DNA from: Eucommia ulmoides
Lineage: Eukaryota > Streptophyta > Magnoliopsida > Garryales > Eucommiaceae
DNA: 64,000 bases
NCBI GenBank assembly: GCA_016647705.1
Contig: CM028326.1
Coordinates: 18,167,901-18,231,900 of the forward strand
Direction: 5' to 3'
The position numbers and the translations under genes are program-made. Positions 23,782 through 51,136 of the stretch are shown here, piece after piece. Every line of letters begins with the position of its first letter. The first letter of the stretch is position 1. The notes beneath the pieces were generated by a model, which was not told where the DNA came from, ran no database searches, and saw nothing but the letters and a program-made list of their open reading frames with translations.

Positions 23782-24492
23782 TTGGATGGAATTAGGGATA
23801 AAATTATAAAAAAATTTAAAAAAAACAAAATTACTTATATTTTATTATTTTTTTCTTTTTTATTCGTTTATTGTGTTTTGCCAGTACTTTCTCTATTTTT
23901 CGGAAAGTTCATCGTCCAGTATCTAAGTGTCACTTTTCTGGTGTTCTTGTTGGCCATCACCATTAGTCTCTGCTTACTCGTGATCCTCGAGATCCGATGG
24001 TCAAGAATAAATCTCTATAACTGGTGGAGGAACGGACAATTATGGTTGATCAGTGGGACCAACGCCCAACCAACAATGGTGATTCAAGGGCTGTTGAAAG
24101 TGATCACTGGAATGAATATCTCGTTCGCCTTGACATCCAAATCCAAGGCTCTTAATGACGGAGCTAACGAGTTTGTGGAGCTACACGAGTTCCGGTGGGT
24201 AATTCTAATGGTAACCATCATACTATTGAACATGACAACGATTGTGGTGGGAGTATTTCAAACAACGTATAGTCCATTCCTGCAGTGGAGCAAGCTGATC
24301 AAATGAGTGTTCTTCAAGTTCTGGGTCTCTTCCCATTTATACCCATTTGCGAAGGCGTTGATGGGGAGGAAAGGAAAGGTTCTAACGATCGTGTTCTTGT
24401 GGTCTATGCTTATTTGCATTGTGATTTCGTTGCTATGGGTTTATCAAATGCTAGCTCCTGCGGTTTACGCACAAAAAAATAAAATAAAATAA
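23782..24492 (+). pseudogene. CslD cellulose synthase-like fragment with in-frame stop
   Basis: The frame matches the C-terminal membrane region of CslD glycosyltransferases (CesA superfamily, membrane-bound synthases of the secretory pathway and plasma membrane). Recognisable blocks in order are VYCVLPVLSLFFGKFIVQ, LEIRWSRINLYNWWRNGQ, WLISGTNAQP, QGLLKVITGM and FALTSKS. After these, the frame continues past the TGA at 24304-24306 with [20 protein letters not shown] and [15 protein letters not shown]. The stop sits where the family has glycine, consistent with GGA to TGA. The catalytic core (D, DxD, D, QxxRW) and the N-terminus are missing; similarity starts near 23815. The tail runs into an AAAAT repeat. 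It is a truncated, non-functional copy; an expressed fragment cannot be excluded. Confidence 0.85.
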
Positions 24493-24503
24493 AATAAAAT
24501 AAA
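24474..24503. repeat. (AAAAT)n microsatellite
   Basis: About five AAAAT units directly at the 3' limit of the CslD similarity. Confidence 0.8.
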
Positions 24504-27500
24504 ACATAGAAAAGATGTTCTAGAGAAAGAGATGTTGTATTAAATAATTTTTTTGGTATTTTGTGACCCTATTAATTGTGGGAACCAATAATAATTTGGA
24601 ACTTATAAATACACTAATGTGTTATCCTTGGTCATGAGGAGATGAATGTAGTATATGTATTTGAGTAAAATCATTTAAAAGGTGAATTAAAATTATTCAT
24701 TAAAGTACTCACTTGAAGATATTGATTGAGATGTTGTGTGGATTATCCTACACCGGTAACCTGAAAAGATGGCAAGTCATTTATTAAGATTTGGGTTACC
24801 TCTTGTAAGTAAGCCCTCTAGAGCGTAGAAATAATATGGACAAAAAGTAAGTTCAAGGCTATAAAAAAATTAAAATTAAAATTAAAAAAACGCGTGCACG
24901 CACTGCCACCGACCGAATGTTCCCCCGCCCCCATGTTGAGTTGGGCACAAGTTCAGGTCTGGGTCCAGGTTTGGGTCCTGGGTCCCGAACCTTAGGTCTT
25001 GTGGAATGTTTAACTTGGATTTGATATGTTTTGAACTGAATCCAAAAAATTCCAAACCAAACATAGTCTTGCAGGTTTTATAACTTGAGAGAAGTTATAA
25101 ATCTGAAAGTTGTCTGTTTAGATGTATAACTACTGAGAGTTACAAACCTGAAGCCTCTTCAGATATGTAACTACCTGAAAGTTACTGTTATTCATTGAAT
25201 GCATTAAAGTTTCAAACTTCTTCAGGTTGGTTTTTTGCTCCCGATAAAAAGGCATACAATCTCAGTATTAGTTATCCTATAAACTTGCATGGCATTCTAA
25301 TTTTCCAGTAGAGAGTTTTTCTTGTTTCGTTATTCTTGTTTTTAAGAGTTATTAAGAGAGTTAAGTACTTTTCTAATTTGTTCGGCTTCTAGTTTTCAAT
25401 ACTTGTACCAATAGTAGCTTGATCGTTGTATCTTGGTAGGCAGACGCTTATTCAACCATAAGCACCTAACAGAAGCAAAATCTATTTTAAAAATAAATCG
25501 TCAAACAATTGTCTCGATCCTTTCTTCTGGTATTTTTTTTTTTTTTTTATTGCACAGTAAGTATTTTTATTTTTATTTATTCTATTATTATACAATAACC
25601 ATTCTTCTTTCTATTTTTTCTATTATGGATTCTAATTTCTTTTCTTATAATGTCATCTGGAATGTTTCTATAATAAAGAATTCAGAACTGTTTCTTCTTC
25701 ATTTTTATTTTTTAATTAATAATTAATTAAATAATTATTTAATTATTTTAATTTCTCGACCATATTTTTCCAACAAGAGAGAAATTGCTGCGAAGTCAAG
25801 TTGAAATCAAGACATTGCTTGATTTTGAATCAAGCTTCGCTCTTCAAGATACAAATCTAGGTAAACATTCACACCAATCCATTGGGAAAACATATATTGC
25901 TTTGAGAATAACGTCGAATAATCGACAAAATGAGCTTCGATTCACTATGAAGGAGGAGAACGAAGATTGTACGGGCATTGATATGGACATTAATGGTGTT
26001 GACAACTGCTTTGGCCATTAGAATGGAGATTGTACGGCCATCGGAATGGAGATTTTACGGCCATCCAAAGAAGCTTCGATTCTCTATGTTGAGAACTCAC
26101 TAGCCTTCTTCTGCTAAAGCTTCTTCAAAAGCTATCGTTGGCGAAGAATAAGAAGAAGAAAATAAAAGTAATAAGAGAAAAAGATGAGGGTGGGCCGTAG
26201 ATGAGGACGACAGGGAGAGATACGATGGTGGTGATGGTGTAACAGAGTCGATGAAGATGCTCAAGAAAGAAAAGGAAAAAAATGAATTAAAAAAAAAAAG
26301 AAAAAGTTAAGAAGTAAAATTATAATTTTGCCCATAATTCCGTCCAATTTGAACAAAAAAAATTAATAGAAAGAACCTTTAAAAGTACGTTCATATTTGT
26401 TTAGAGGGTTTAAATTGAAATGCAAGCTACTGAACCACATAATATTTATAATTCTTGTAGGCTCTAAAATGGACTTTGTCGTATAACTTAGTATTGTATT
26501 TTAGGTTAATTGTGATTTGTCCCTTGCACTTTGATCTTATTTCATTTTGTCCTTTCTACTTTAAAAATCTAGATTTTATCTCCTTTTATTTATAATAAAT
26601 TGAAAAATTATTTTTTTTAACTTAATCGAATATGCTAAAAATGAGTGAAATAAAAAATTTCGTCTAAATTTTACATGAAATAACTAAAATTGCTATTTAT
26701 TTTACCTGTATTTCATTTTATTTTGCCTTTACTAAAAAATAGAGAAGTGGAGAGAGAAAGAAAGTTAGAGGTAGAAAATGTTGATTTTTGTTGTTTATTT
26801 TTTTTAAATATTAAAAATTAGCAAAGATAAAATAATTTATTTTATATTTTTTGGGGGATAAAATGTGACCCTTTAGTCAAGAGGTGATGTGTACATTTAT
26901 GAAGTAAATGAATTAAAATGAGGTAAGAGCAAAGTATGAGAGGGAGAAAAAGCAATCCCCTTAAGCATTTGCGTTGAAAAACCATAAAATTACACTTTCC
27001 ATTTCAAATATGGAAGGAATCGTATAATGAAGTCAAAGTGGTACTTAGTAATGCATGATGATTTGGAAACAAAAGTAGAAATTTAAGAGCAGTTTTGTTT
27101 TGTGTTCGCAATTTTTTTTCCACAATTTTGAGAACAGAATAAATTTTTTTAATTTTTTATCCCCTTATTCTATATGGGTCCTAAATTATCAATCTGAACT
27201 AGCATTTCTGACGGAAGATAGAGTGGACTCTATGGATAATGGACTTGGATCACTGATCTTACATGGACTTAATTTTGGGCTTATGTTGACTTTAGGTGAT
27301 TATTTGGACCGGCCTAATTGAGCCTAAAACTTCCTAGGCATCAAGCCATCGGGTATATTTTTGTTTCTCATCGATCGGTTGAAAATTCTTAAATCCCTAT
27401 ATAAATTAGGAATAATTAGCCATTAATCCCAACTAATAGATGTAATTTTAAAAAAGTCATATTTGTCCAATGAGCTACACAAGAGGGGAGTTAAATTTAG

Positions 27501-27580
27501 TTGTTATAAAAAATTTAAACAAATAAATCTTTAACACTTAATTATCAAATAATCAATTTTTCTAAATTAATTATTATCTT
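24504..27580. other. Intergenic sequence with probable LTR remnants
   Basis: No gene is supported. 24900-25450 resembles a plus-strand Copia LTR tail: it includes a short-period TATAAC/GTTATAA region and ends ATCTTGGTAGGCAGACG, like Copia LTR ends. 26511-26590 (GGTTAATTGTGATTTGTCCC) looks like one end of a MITE, but no matching opposite end was found. Poly-T runs are common. The rest shows nothing recognisable. Confidence 0.4.
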
Positions 27581-29767
27581 TGTTACGCAGTGAATAAATA
27601 TTTAACTAGGTGCACATTCAAAAAAAATATAATAAAAGTAAAGAATGCAGCACACCAAGGTATATCTTGATTCAGTAAGTTAGCCTTACTTAATCTAGTC
27701 TCCCGAGCTCTACGGAGATTCGCTACCTCTAAATCCCTTGATTCCTTTAATAGTAAGAACTAAAATCTTACAACGATTCTTTTACCAAACTCATAATCAA
27801 CCTTTACAATTTTTTTTTTCCCAAACTAAAGAAGAACCTTATATTTTCATCAAGTTAAAGACTAACTTAATTATATTACAGGTAGAATCAAAACCTCACA
27901 ATACTCACAAGTATCATTTTTCCAAGTAAAGATGGAACCTTTACAATTCACTCAAATTAATTCAATTTCAAAGAAAGTCAAAACCTAATTCTTTTCAAGA
28001 GAAAATAATAACTTAACATTTTTATATTTAGGACAAAGATCAAACCCTAATTTTTTTCACAAGAAAAAGATTGAAACCTAGTTATCCTGACTAGACACCG
28101 GCCCAATCGTGTCTAATCTGCTCAAACTCACAAATACAGAAAAAATAAGTTTATTTTCATAAGGAATTTCTACCACCTCAATACAATTATATTCGATTAA
28201 TGTCTTGAAATTTACTACGTGATAGATACAATGTGAAACAAATTAATATCTGATTAATAAACAAATATGGGTAACACAAATTAAAGCACGTAATCAGATA
28301 AATACACAAAATCGTTTTAAAATGATTTTCAGACTCTGAAGTTTGAAAACGATTTTCTAATGATCTTAACATCAATCAATTAATAATAATATGAAATCAA
28401 AATTATGAACAATAGTTTGGAAATATCTTATTGAAAACATACCGAAGAATGAAAACAGAATCGTATGATAACATAAGTCGATGACGCCAAATCAATCAGC
28501 ATTTTAGATCAAGAACTTAGCATAAAATCTCTCTAAAAAATCTTAGCAGAATAACAACTCTTAGAAAAGCGTAGGAATTGATGTTCTTGATATCTTTTAT
28601 CTAAATTTCGCAGGCCTATATATAGAGATCGATAGTAAGTCCTCCAACGGCTACTTTTCAAAAGATATGCCTCTAAAATGTATTTTTAGACCTCATATAA
28701 CATAATTATTCAATTATGGTGTAATTCACTTAAAAATATTTTTTACAACTCTCAAATAAGTTCATAAAATACTTTTCAATTAACAATCACAAAAATATGA
28801 AGTATTTAACTATTTAAATTGAGAGAATCATTAATTATGTGAACCAAATCAATAGAGATATAAAATATATGTAAAATTTCTTCAATAAGATCATATTCCC
28901 TGAAATTCTTCCTTTGAATCATAAAAACCTGCTTGTTTTTTACCGAAAGACCAAATTTCTTGAAATCTCAACCAAAACAGTGGGTTGACCAATCCTGGGC
29001 AGTGGATTAACCGATTGATATAATATTGAAATCAGGCCAAACCAAAATCCCAGTCGGTTGACCGATTCCTCTCTGGTCGGTTGACCGATTGATACATAGA
29101 GTTTCCATGCTAAGCCTTCATCCCAATCGGTTTGACCAATTGCTGCCCAATCGATTGATCGATTAATTCAGAGACTTTTCCTGCCAAAACATAAATTCAG
29201 TCGGTTAAACGATCACCTTCAATTGGTTGACCGATTGATGCAAAGACTACACATTTTGCTCTAAAAACTTCACAGATTCAAACGGTTGACTGATCTCTTC
29301 TAATTAGTTGACCAATTGATGCTGGGTGGTAATTTCCTTTACTAATTATGCTCTAAAACCTGCTGCTTAATTCAATTAATCGATTGCTTTTCTCAATTGA
29401 CTGAATTGACCCTAAATTTCAAATTTTTATATTTGAATCCTTATTTTTAATTAGGTTAATTTCTATTTTCAATTTCACATAAGGACCACATAATAAATCA
29501 ATAATTAAGATCCTAAATTCTATCATTTCAATACATAAAATATAACTCATTTAATAGTATCGTGTGTGATCTTAATTTTGATTACATTAAAAGTACAAGA
29601 GTATTGAGTTATTTTCACCTAATTCTTTCAAGGTTTTCAACACTCTTCATTTCTTTTCTGCGTATATCTTTGCACCAATAATTTTTTTCTTCATGATATC
29701 TTCAACAATATAGAATTCTTTTTTGAAATACTCAATAAATATATTAGTTTCACAAAAAATATCAACA
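27581..29767 (-). mobile_element. SIRE/Maximus-like Copia LTR, probably solo
   Basis: Read on the minus strand it begins TGTTGATATTTTGTG (right edge 29767) and plausibly ends CTGCGTAACA (left edge 27581). Plant SIRE-type LTRs start this way, and the segment 27650-27735 (ACCAAGGTATATCTTGATTC, ATCTAGTCTCCCGAGC) is typical of their 3' part. No clear 5-bp target duplication was found, so the left edge is uncertain. It carries the GGTTGACCGATT palindrome-pair array at 28981-29410. Confidence 0.6.
28981..29410. repeat. Array of paired CGGTTGACCG motifs, about 75-bp period
   Basis: Near-palindromic CGGTTGACCG-type motifs occur in about six pairs. The clearest pair has members starting at 29055 and 29078. 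Other pairs start at about 29128/29152, 29202/29224 and 29283/29305. Spacing within a pair is 22-24 bp and pairs recur every 73-81 bp. Confidence 0.75.
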
Positions 29768-29794
29768 CTTAATTGTCTATTAAACCTTAGGAAT

Positions 29795-30332
29795 CAACAA
29801 GTCCCATTTAAAACATAAAGTTTGATTTAGTCCTTTAAAGTATGTTTTACTTGCATATTAGTCTCGCATGTGCACACATTGCAGGAATTGTAGAGAGAAT
29901 TTGATGAGTAAATTTATATTATAGTAGATATTAGTTACAAACTTAATAACTACAAATCATATATAATTATATTATATATATCTGTGTAATATTAGTTACA
30001 TGTATCAGTGTAATATTAGTTACATGTTGTACATTATATGTATTTATATAATATTTGTTACATCTAACAAATATTTTATATATTAATTTAATATTAGTTA
30101 TATATAGTTTGTGTAATATTAGTTAAATGTTATAAATTTACATGTATTTATATAATATTTGTTACATCTAATAAATTTTTATACACAAATTAGTTACATA
30201 TAATTGCGCGAATGCATGCGCGTGTATTTGGGCCTTTCGTCTTTTTTAATAGACGAGATTAAAATACAAGTTGAAATTTTGTACATGAGACTTTTTTAAA
30301 ATTAAATGTAAAATAAAAGACTTGTCACTTAA
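29795..30332. mobile_element. MITE, copy 2 of the family at 0.7 kb
   Basis: It begins AAGTCCCATTTAAAAC and ends AAAAGACTTGTCACTT, with imperfect inverted ends of about 80 bp (for example ACTTGCATATTAGTCTCG versus ACTTGTATTTTAATCTCG). The interior repeats GTAATATTAGTTACATG-like units and matches 715-1072. It ends about 330 bp before the first exon of the protease gene. Confidence 0.6.
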
Positions 30333-30659
30333 TAACTTTATAAATTAAAAGAAATATTCTACTTAACACCATATGATTTTAAGTGGTATTTATAGTTAGT
30401 TTATCTTTTATTTCTTGTAATCAAATCATACGTGCAAGTCGAAGATTATATATTTTTGTCATTATCTTATAGTCAAATTATTCTTCCAAATAAAAAATTA
30501 TATTTAAGGACAGGTGAAAATGTCTAAATCAGTCCAAAAAAATTACTTCACTTTGCATTTTAAGCCTCATGGATAGGTACAATTAATTATGAAAAATAAA
30601 ATAAAATAAAAAAAAACATTGGGAAAGGCATGTTTTTTAATTAAAAAACCCACCGTTCT

Positions 30660-45608
<14,949 letters not shown>

Positions 45609-45818
45609 CCTTGTTTTTATTCTGAATTTACTTGTTCTTTCTCGGATCTCCCTGAGTTGTTAAAACCTTCGTCCTCATGTTTGTTTGTAATTGTAAGGCG
45701 CAATGGTAGATAAAGACCTTATCCTTGACACGTGTAAATATTTCAAAAAACCTCGAATTTAGCCTTGAAAAATATAATGTCCCCCTGGAATATTCTTTGC
45801 GTTCATTCGGTATTTTTA

Positions 45819-47896
45819 GGGTTAATTATATTTTACCCCCATGTGGTTTGGCCTATTTGTACTTTATCTCCATGTAGTTCAAACGTTGCTACTTACTCCC
45901 CCCTATAGTTTGTGGACCTAAGTGCAATAGTAACTCTGTTAACGGAAAGGTCAAAATGTCGATTTTACCCTTATGTAAATTTTTTTTTTTTTTTTTTTTT
46001 TTTAGGGTGTAAACTGCAATCACCCCAAAATTCTCTCAGCTCTCTCTCTCTAAAAAACTTCGATCATACCCCAGCCCCCACCGACGACCAAATGACGTCC
46101 CTCAACAAAGCAGCTCCGGGGGCCTTTACGGGCTTCCACCCATCCCACCTCACCATTGCCGGCGCACCACCGCCCACATTGCTTGATGCCACGACGATTG
46201 TCTCAATTGCTCCTCTTCTTCTTCCTTTCTTCTCTCCATAGTCGAAAAACCTCGAACCCTATAAGGCCCTGTTTGGCTTCGGCTTCCCATTTTTTGTTTT
46301 CTCAAATTGAAGAATTGAAGTCGATGAAAAGAACGAACAAGATGGTGTTGGCGATGAAGATATTGAACGTGATGATTTTTATGGTAATTTGTGTGGAGAT
46401 GCATACCTATTTCTTGGATCATAAATTGATTTTATGATTTCAGTATTTAAGGTTGTGGTCATAGATATGCAAGTATTCATACATATAGAGACAGAAAAAC
46501 AGAGGAAAAAGAAATCCAAATCGAAATCGGAACCAGAGGAGACGAACACTTCGAAAGCCCTAAATTGAACGATTTCGAAATCGAAACCCAAATCGAAACA
46601 GGGTTTCGAATTCGATTTCGAAATCAAAATCAAAACCAGAGCTGAAGAACACTTGGAAATCGTTCGCGAGAAAGCCCTAAATCGTTCACGAGAAAGCCCC
46701 AAAATCGAAATCGAAACCCAGAGGCAAAAAATTCTTCGAAATCGAAATCAAAATGGAGAAGAAGACGAAGACGACATGAGATGACAACGAAGAAGATGAA
46801 ATATGCAAACGGAGAAGAGCAGACGATCTGGGAAAAAAAATTGAAGGAAAAAAACATTTTTACCCCTTAAGTTTAACAAAATATGCAAATATATCCCATT
46901 AAATTAATAAAAATGAAATGACGTATGAACTCTTAGCCAAATAGTCACGTACTTGTCACGTGACTATTTCCATCCAATTTTTTCAAATTTTACTAACGGA
47001 ACCCGACTCAGGAGCCAATTTAGAACGATTTTGAAATGTTAAGACCAAATGTGTCGGGTTTTTGATTTCAAAATATTTTTAAAAATTCAATTGAAATATT
47101 TTTAAATGAAATTGAATTTAAATTCAATTGAATTGAATTCAATTGAAAATACTTTTACTTGAATTCAATTGAAATTAAATTCAATTAAAATTTAAAAATA
47201 TTTCAAGGAAGAAGAATTGTAACTCCAAATTAAGTGTTCTGGGTATAGAAATAAATTACATTATTACCTCTCAATTTGTGTTTTACTTTTGAAATAATCA
47301 CTAGAATTTTTATTTAGTTATCCTTGTATTCGGGTTCAATAAATTGACCATTGACTTTATTTACAAATGCATTCAGTGCTAAAAATGGGTTTTTAATAAA
47401 TAAGTGATATTAATTAAAAGGCATGAAAATCAATAAATATTTGAATAAAAAAATGTGATATTTGAATAATCAAATGAAATTAATAAGATTAATTTTAAAT
47501 AAATTTTTTTGATATAATAATGATTGAATTCTTGAAAATAAATAATAAATTAAGAATTATTGTGGTATAATAAATATGAATTATTGTTGGTTTGATGCAA
47601 AAAATGAGTGAGAAATCTTGCACTTATATAGAGAAATGTGGGGATAAATTGGGAACAAAGAAAAAGGGTTTTGGAGGGAAAAAATACAGAAAACAAGCCC
47701 AACCACATTCCTGGCGCGTGGGACTCAATTCTGTCAATTTTGACAAAAAGTGTTAGTTTTGCACTTAGGTCCAAGACTATAGGGGGGTAAGTGGCAACAT
47801 TTGAACTACAAGGGGGATAAAGTGCAAATGGGCCAAACTATAGGGGAATAAAGTGAAAATGGGTCAAACTATAGGGGGATAAAGTGTAATTAACCC
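45819..47896. mobile_element. Mutator-like element (MULE), non-autonomous
   Basis: The left end GGGTTAATTATATTTTACC and the inverted right end GGGTTAATTACACTTTATCC extend into roughly 145-170-bp terminal inverted repeats, each holding tandem sub-units such as CCCTATAGTTTG. Flanking 9-mers GTATTTTTA (45810-45818) and ATATTTTTA (47897-47905) form a 9-bp target duplication with one mismatch, the MULE hallmark. The interior 46020-46850 is compositionally distinct: a CT-rich leader, then repeated AATCGAAATC strings. It may include captured host sequence, but no protein is recognised. It starts 210 bp after the protease stop codon, so it may overlap or replace the native 3' UTR or terminator region. 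Confidence 0.9.
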
Positions 47897-48365
47897 ATAT
47901 TTTTATTGTTAGTCGTCACTGTGACCTCAGGAAACATGGTACCGGTTTGACATGTGTGTTGATGATTCACGGGGTTTAAGAATTTTACATTTGTTGCTAA
48001 TGCCTTGACGCAAATATTTTCCAAATTTGTATGATAATGGCCCATCTATTTGTTGTGTAAATACGCATGAACAAAGCTAGGTACATTTTATATGGAGACA
48101 GTTACCAAGAAGTTCTGATACAAGGATAAAATTATCAAATATATATATTTTAAAAATATGTTACAAAATAATCTTTGTCTTTTTGTGATAATTTTACTCC
48201 TCGTGTTATATTGAACATGAGAATATAATACGAGATCATGTCATATTCCACTTTCATCACTATTCAAATTTTACCAATTCGCTGTATCTATTCCATCTCA
48301 CCAAACCAACTATACAATATACTAAACATAAGTATCACAACACCCGGTGCATAGACCAAGTCTCT

Positions 48366-48402
<37 letters not shown>

Positions 48403-48608
48403 AAAACATTTATTTAGGGCATTGAGTTCCGGGCTGCCGCCATCGTGTTACATTCAACATGATCTCGTGTTATATTTCAATTTTTTTATTCAAATTAATA
48501 ATTCTCTCCCTACATTCATATGCTTGATTTTTTTCAATACAAACCAAATCAATCCAACTAAATAAACCATTTCCCCAATATAAACCAAATCAATCCAACC
48601 CAAAAAAA
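47897..48608. other. Intergenic sequence with (CT)n(CA)n microsatellite
   Basis: A compound CT then CA repeat lies at about 48364-48401. No gene is recognised. The short direct repeat AAACCAAATCAATCCAAC recurs at about 48541 and 48580. Confidence 0.5.
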
Positions 48609-48697
48609 TAAGATAAGACTGCGTACAATAGACCTAAGTGGTCCAAATCTTCCTTGGACCCCGCGCATAGCGTGAGTTTTGTAGTACCGGACTGCCC

Positions 48698-48702
<5 letters not shown>
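48609..48702 (+). mobile_element. Au-type SINE, 5'-truncated
   Basis: The sequence reads TGCGTACAATAGACC, GTGGTCC..., GGACCCCGCGCATAGCG and ends ACCGGACTGCCCTTTTT, the conserved 3' body of plant Au (TS) SINEs. The tRNA-related 5' part with A and B boxes is absent. The T-rich end runs into a (TA)n tract. Confidence 0.85.

Positions 48703-48746
<44 letters not shown>
48703..48746. repeat. (TA)n microsatellite at the SINE end
   Basis: About 44 bp of TA repeats directly at the 3' end of the SINE. SINE T-rich tails often seed such repeats. Confidence 0.95.
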
Positions 48747-48748
<2 letters not shown>

Positions 48749-51130
48749 AATTCACATTCAATTCAACCAAAACAATCCAAACAAATCAGACAAATCAATA
48801 CAATTTTTTTTTTAACAAGAAGGGCAAAAGTTGAATTCATTTTTTTTCCCCAAACAATTTTCATCATCCAAAGAACAAATAGGTTTTTATCAAGAACGAA
48901 ACCCTAATCGTGAAATCAACCCGGTACCTTGGGAAAATACTGAGCTAGAACGATCACCATAGGTGTTCCAAGAATTGATCCAAATTAGTCAAATTACTCA
49001 ACCTCGGCGACGATAAATGCAATGAAATAGAGGTGGTTGCTGTTGATGTCGACGCACAATTATCAAAAGACTCAAAATTCTTCTTTGAATCGACCGACGA
49101 CTTTGTTTTCGCCTTCCACAACTTCAACGGTCGTTGCGAATGCAATTGCTGCTGGAAGTTGTGACTGATATGCTGTGGAAGTTGTGAGCTCGCTGCGACG
49201 GCATCGCCGACTCCAATTCAAGCTGATGGCGAAGGGATCGTGAGAGAGGTCTGGGAGGCTGGGAGCATAATAATAACATAGAAGGATAAAATCGTCAATT
49301 CAAAATATATAGGACTATTTGGTGCAAACTATAACTTTTTATAGGACTATTAGGTGCACAAAAAAAGTGTGGGACTATCTCGTAGATTTAGTAATTTAAT
49401 TAGACTATTTGATATTTTTCTCTTTTATATATTTTCAGTCTCTTAATTTTATTAAATATTTTATAAAAATTTTAGGGAGAATTTTGCTTTCAACTATTAA
49501 ATGAAATGGATCATGGGCCATTTTTTCTAAAGCAAATTTAATTTTTTATTTTTGTTATTTAAAAAATATTTCAATTTAAAAAAAAAAAAATTAAAAAAAT
49601 TAATTAAAATGTTAGAATTCCAGGAAGAAGTAAAAACGCAAAGTGTTTGGTCTCACAAGTCAAATGTTACCTCAAGAAAAGGATGACATCCAAGAAATGG
49701 AAGTGCTTTTCACTACATTCTTGGAGCTTTGGAAAGGGAATTTTAGAACTTTTTGGTTTTCCGATGGCATACATTTATACGGAATGTCACAAAATGTAAA
49801 AAATCAAGAAATGAACCTAAAAGGTGTTTCGTACAAACTAACGTGTGTATGAGCCCATGAGCTTTGAAATTTGAAGATGTTTTTCATGCTTCATAACCAT
49901 TACTCTAACTTAGGGTTGATGTGTTTATTAATATACAAATTTGAATACTTAATTCAAAATCACCGTGGAAAAACAAATAGAAAGTGACTAAGATTTTCAA
50001 TTTGATTGATGAGTCAAATACTTATTCATTCAGAATCATTAAAGAATCACTATATACTTTTCAGTAGGCTTCTCTTAATAATCATGATTGGATGATATAT
50101 CACAAAAGGAGAAATATCAGATCCTATGAGATATGGTCAGATCAATAATGAATCACACTACTTTATCCATTTTGGGAAAATACTCTCATTGATTGTCGCC
50201 TATTTACTAAATAAAGTTTCTATTATTTTTGTTCCGAAGACATCGTATGGGATATGGTGTGAGCAGAAGCCGAATCTCAAGTTGTTGAGATTTGGTTGGT
50301 TAAGCTCATTATCAACAAGTTGCAATAGAGAACTCATAATTTTAGGTTTGGGATGGCATATGTTTGAATAAGTGGGTTTTAACTTTATCCAAGCTCTATT
50401 AGTTCTTTCGTCATATGGTGATAGAGAGATCGAATTGAATAATAATTACAATTGAGTGAGTTCTTTGAGTAATTGTTTATCAACAGGACATAAATATGAC
50501 ACTTTAATAGACGTTAACCATAGTTAGTAGAAATATCATAAAGAAATAATTTCTTTATAGGGGCAAAATTATAATAGCTTTAGTTATTTAATTAATGAAT
50601 AAAACTATTGCTTAATATTCACAGTTCAACTTTTGGTATGAATCTAATGGGTCACACTCCAAATAATATATTTTTTATTCGAGTTATTAATTGCATTGTT
50701 TTTAAAACTTTTTAAAACGATAAATTGCGATTTTTGGGTGTAGGCTATTAGATGTAAGCCCTATAAAAAATCTTATAATCTTACATTTATGGATTCTAAC
50801 TGTAAAACGTTTCAATATCAAGTATTAATAAAAATTATTTTCGATAGTTTCTCTTAATTATATCAATATTGCTATGGACTTTAGATATGAAACTGAAGTG
50901 TCTTATTTTTTTTTTTTATAGGATCGCTTAATTTTTTTCCCATTGAGAGTGTTGAGTTTCAAACTATTAGTATAAGATATTAGAATAACTATTAGGGGAC
51001 TTACACTTGTGTAGTACGGGACCGAACTTGATCATCCTTGATGTCTCACATGATTGTTTTGCTCAACGTCAAAATACGATATCTGATGTGTGATTGTATT
51101 TGAAATCTTTTTACTTGAGGTACTGCATGT
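48747..51130. other. Transposon-derived sequence, LTR-like copy at 49.9-50.9 kb
   Basis: No gene is recognised. The part 49.9-50.9 kb is an inverted relative of 53.6-54.7 kb (shared AATAATTTCTTTATA, ATGAATCTAATGGGTCAC and similar blocks). It is probably an LTR of the family whose start TGTTAGGAATAAGCCC is seen on the minus strand at 54710. 49270-49430 repeats AGGACTATT(T/A)GGTGCA, perhaps the end of a DNA element. Confidence 0.4.
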
Positions 51131-51136
51131 TAATTT

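Noticed and set aside
24285..24482. Alternative frame over the CslD fragment
   Set aside because: The true frame is the one matching CslD; this one is out of phase.
26511..26590. MITE-like end GGTTAATTGTGATTTGTCCC
   Set aside because: No matching inverted end was found downstream or upstream within about 1 kb.
28981..29410. CRISPR-like look of regularly spaced motifs
   Set aside because: Plant nuclear LTR context, imperfect variable repeats and no cas genes; it is an LTR repeat array.
45912..46437. Overlapping 90-109-aa frames in the Mutator-like element
   Set aside because: Low-complexity Pro/Ser/Leu-rich frames on both strands with no recognised domain; possible captured DNA only.
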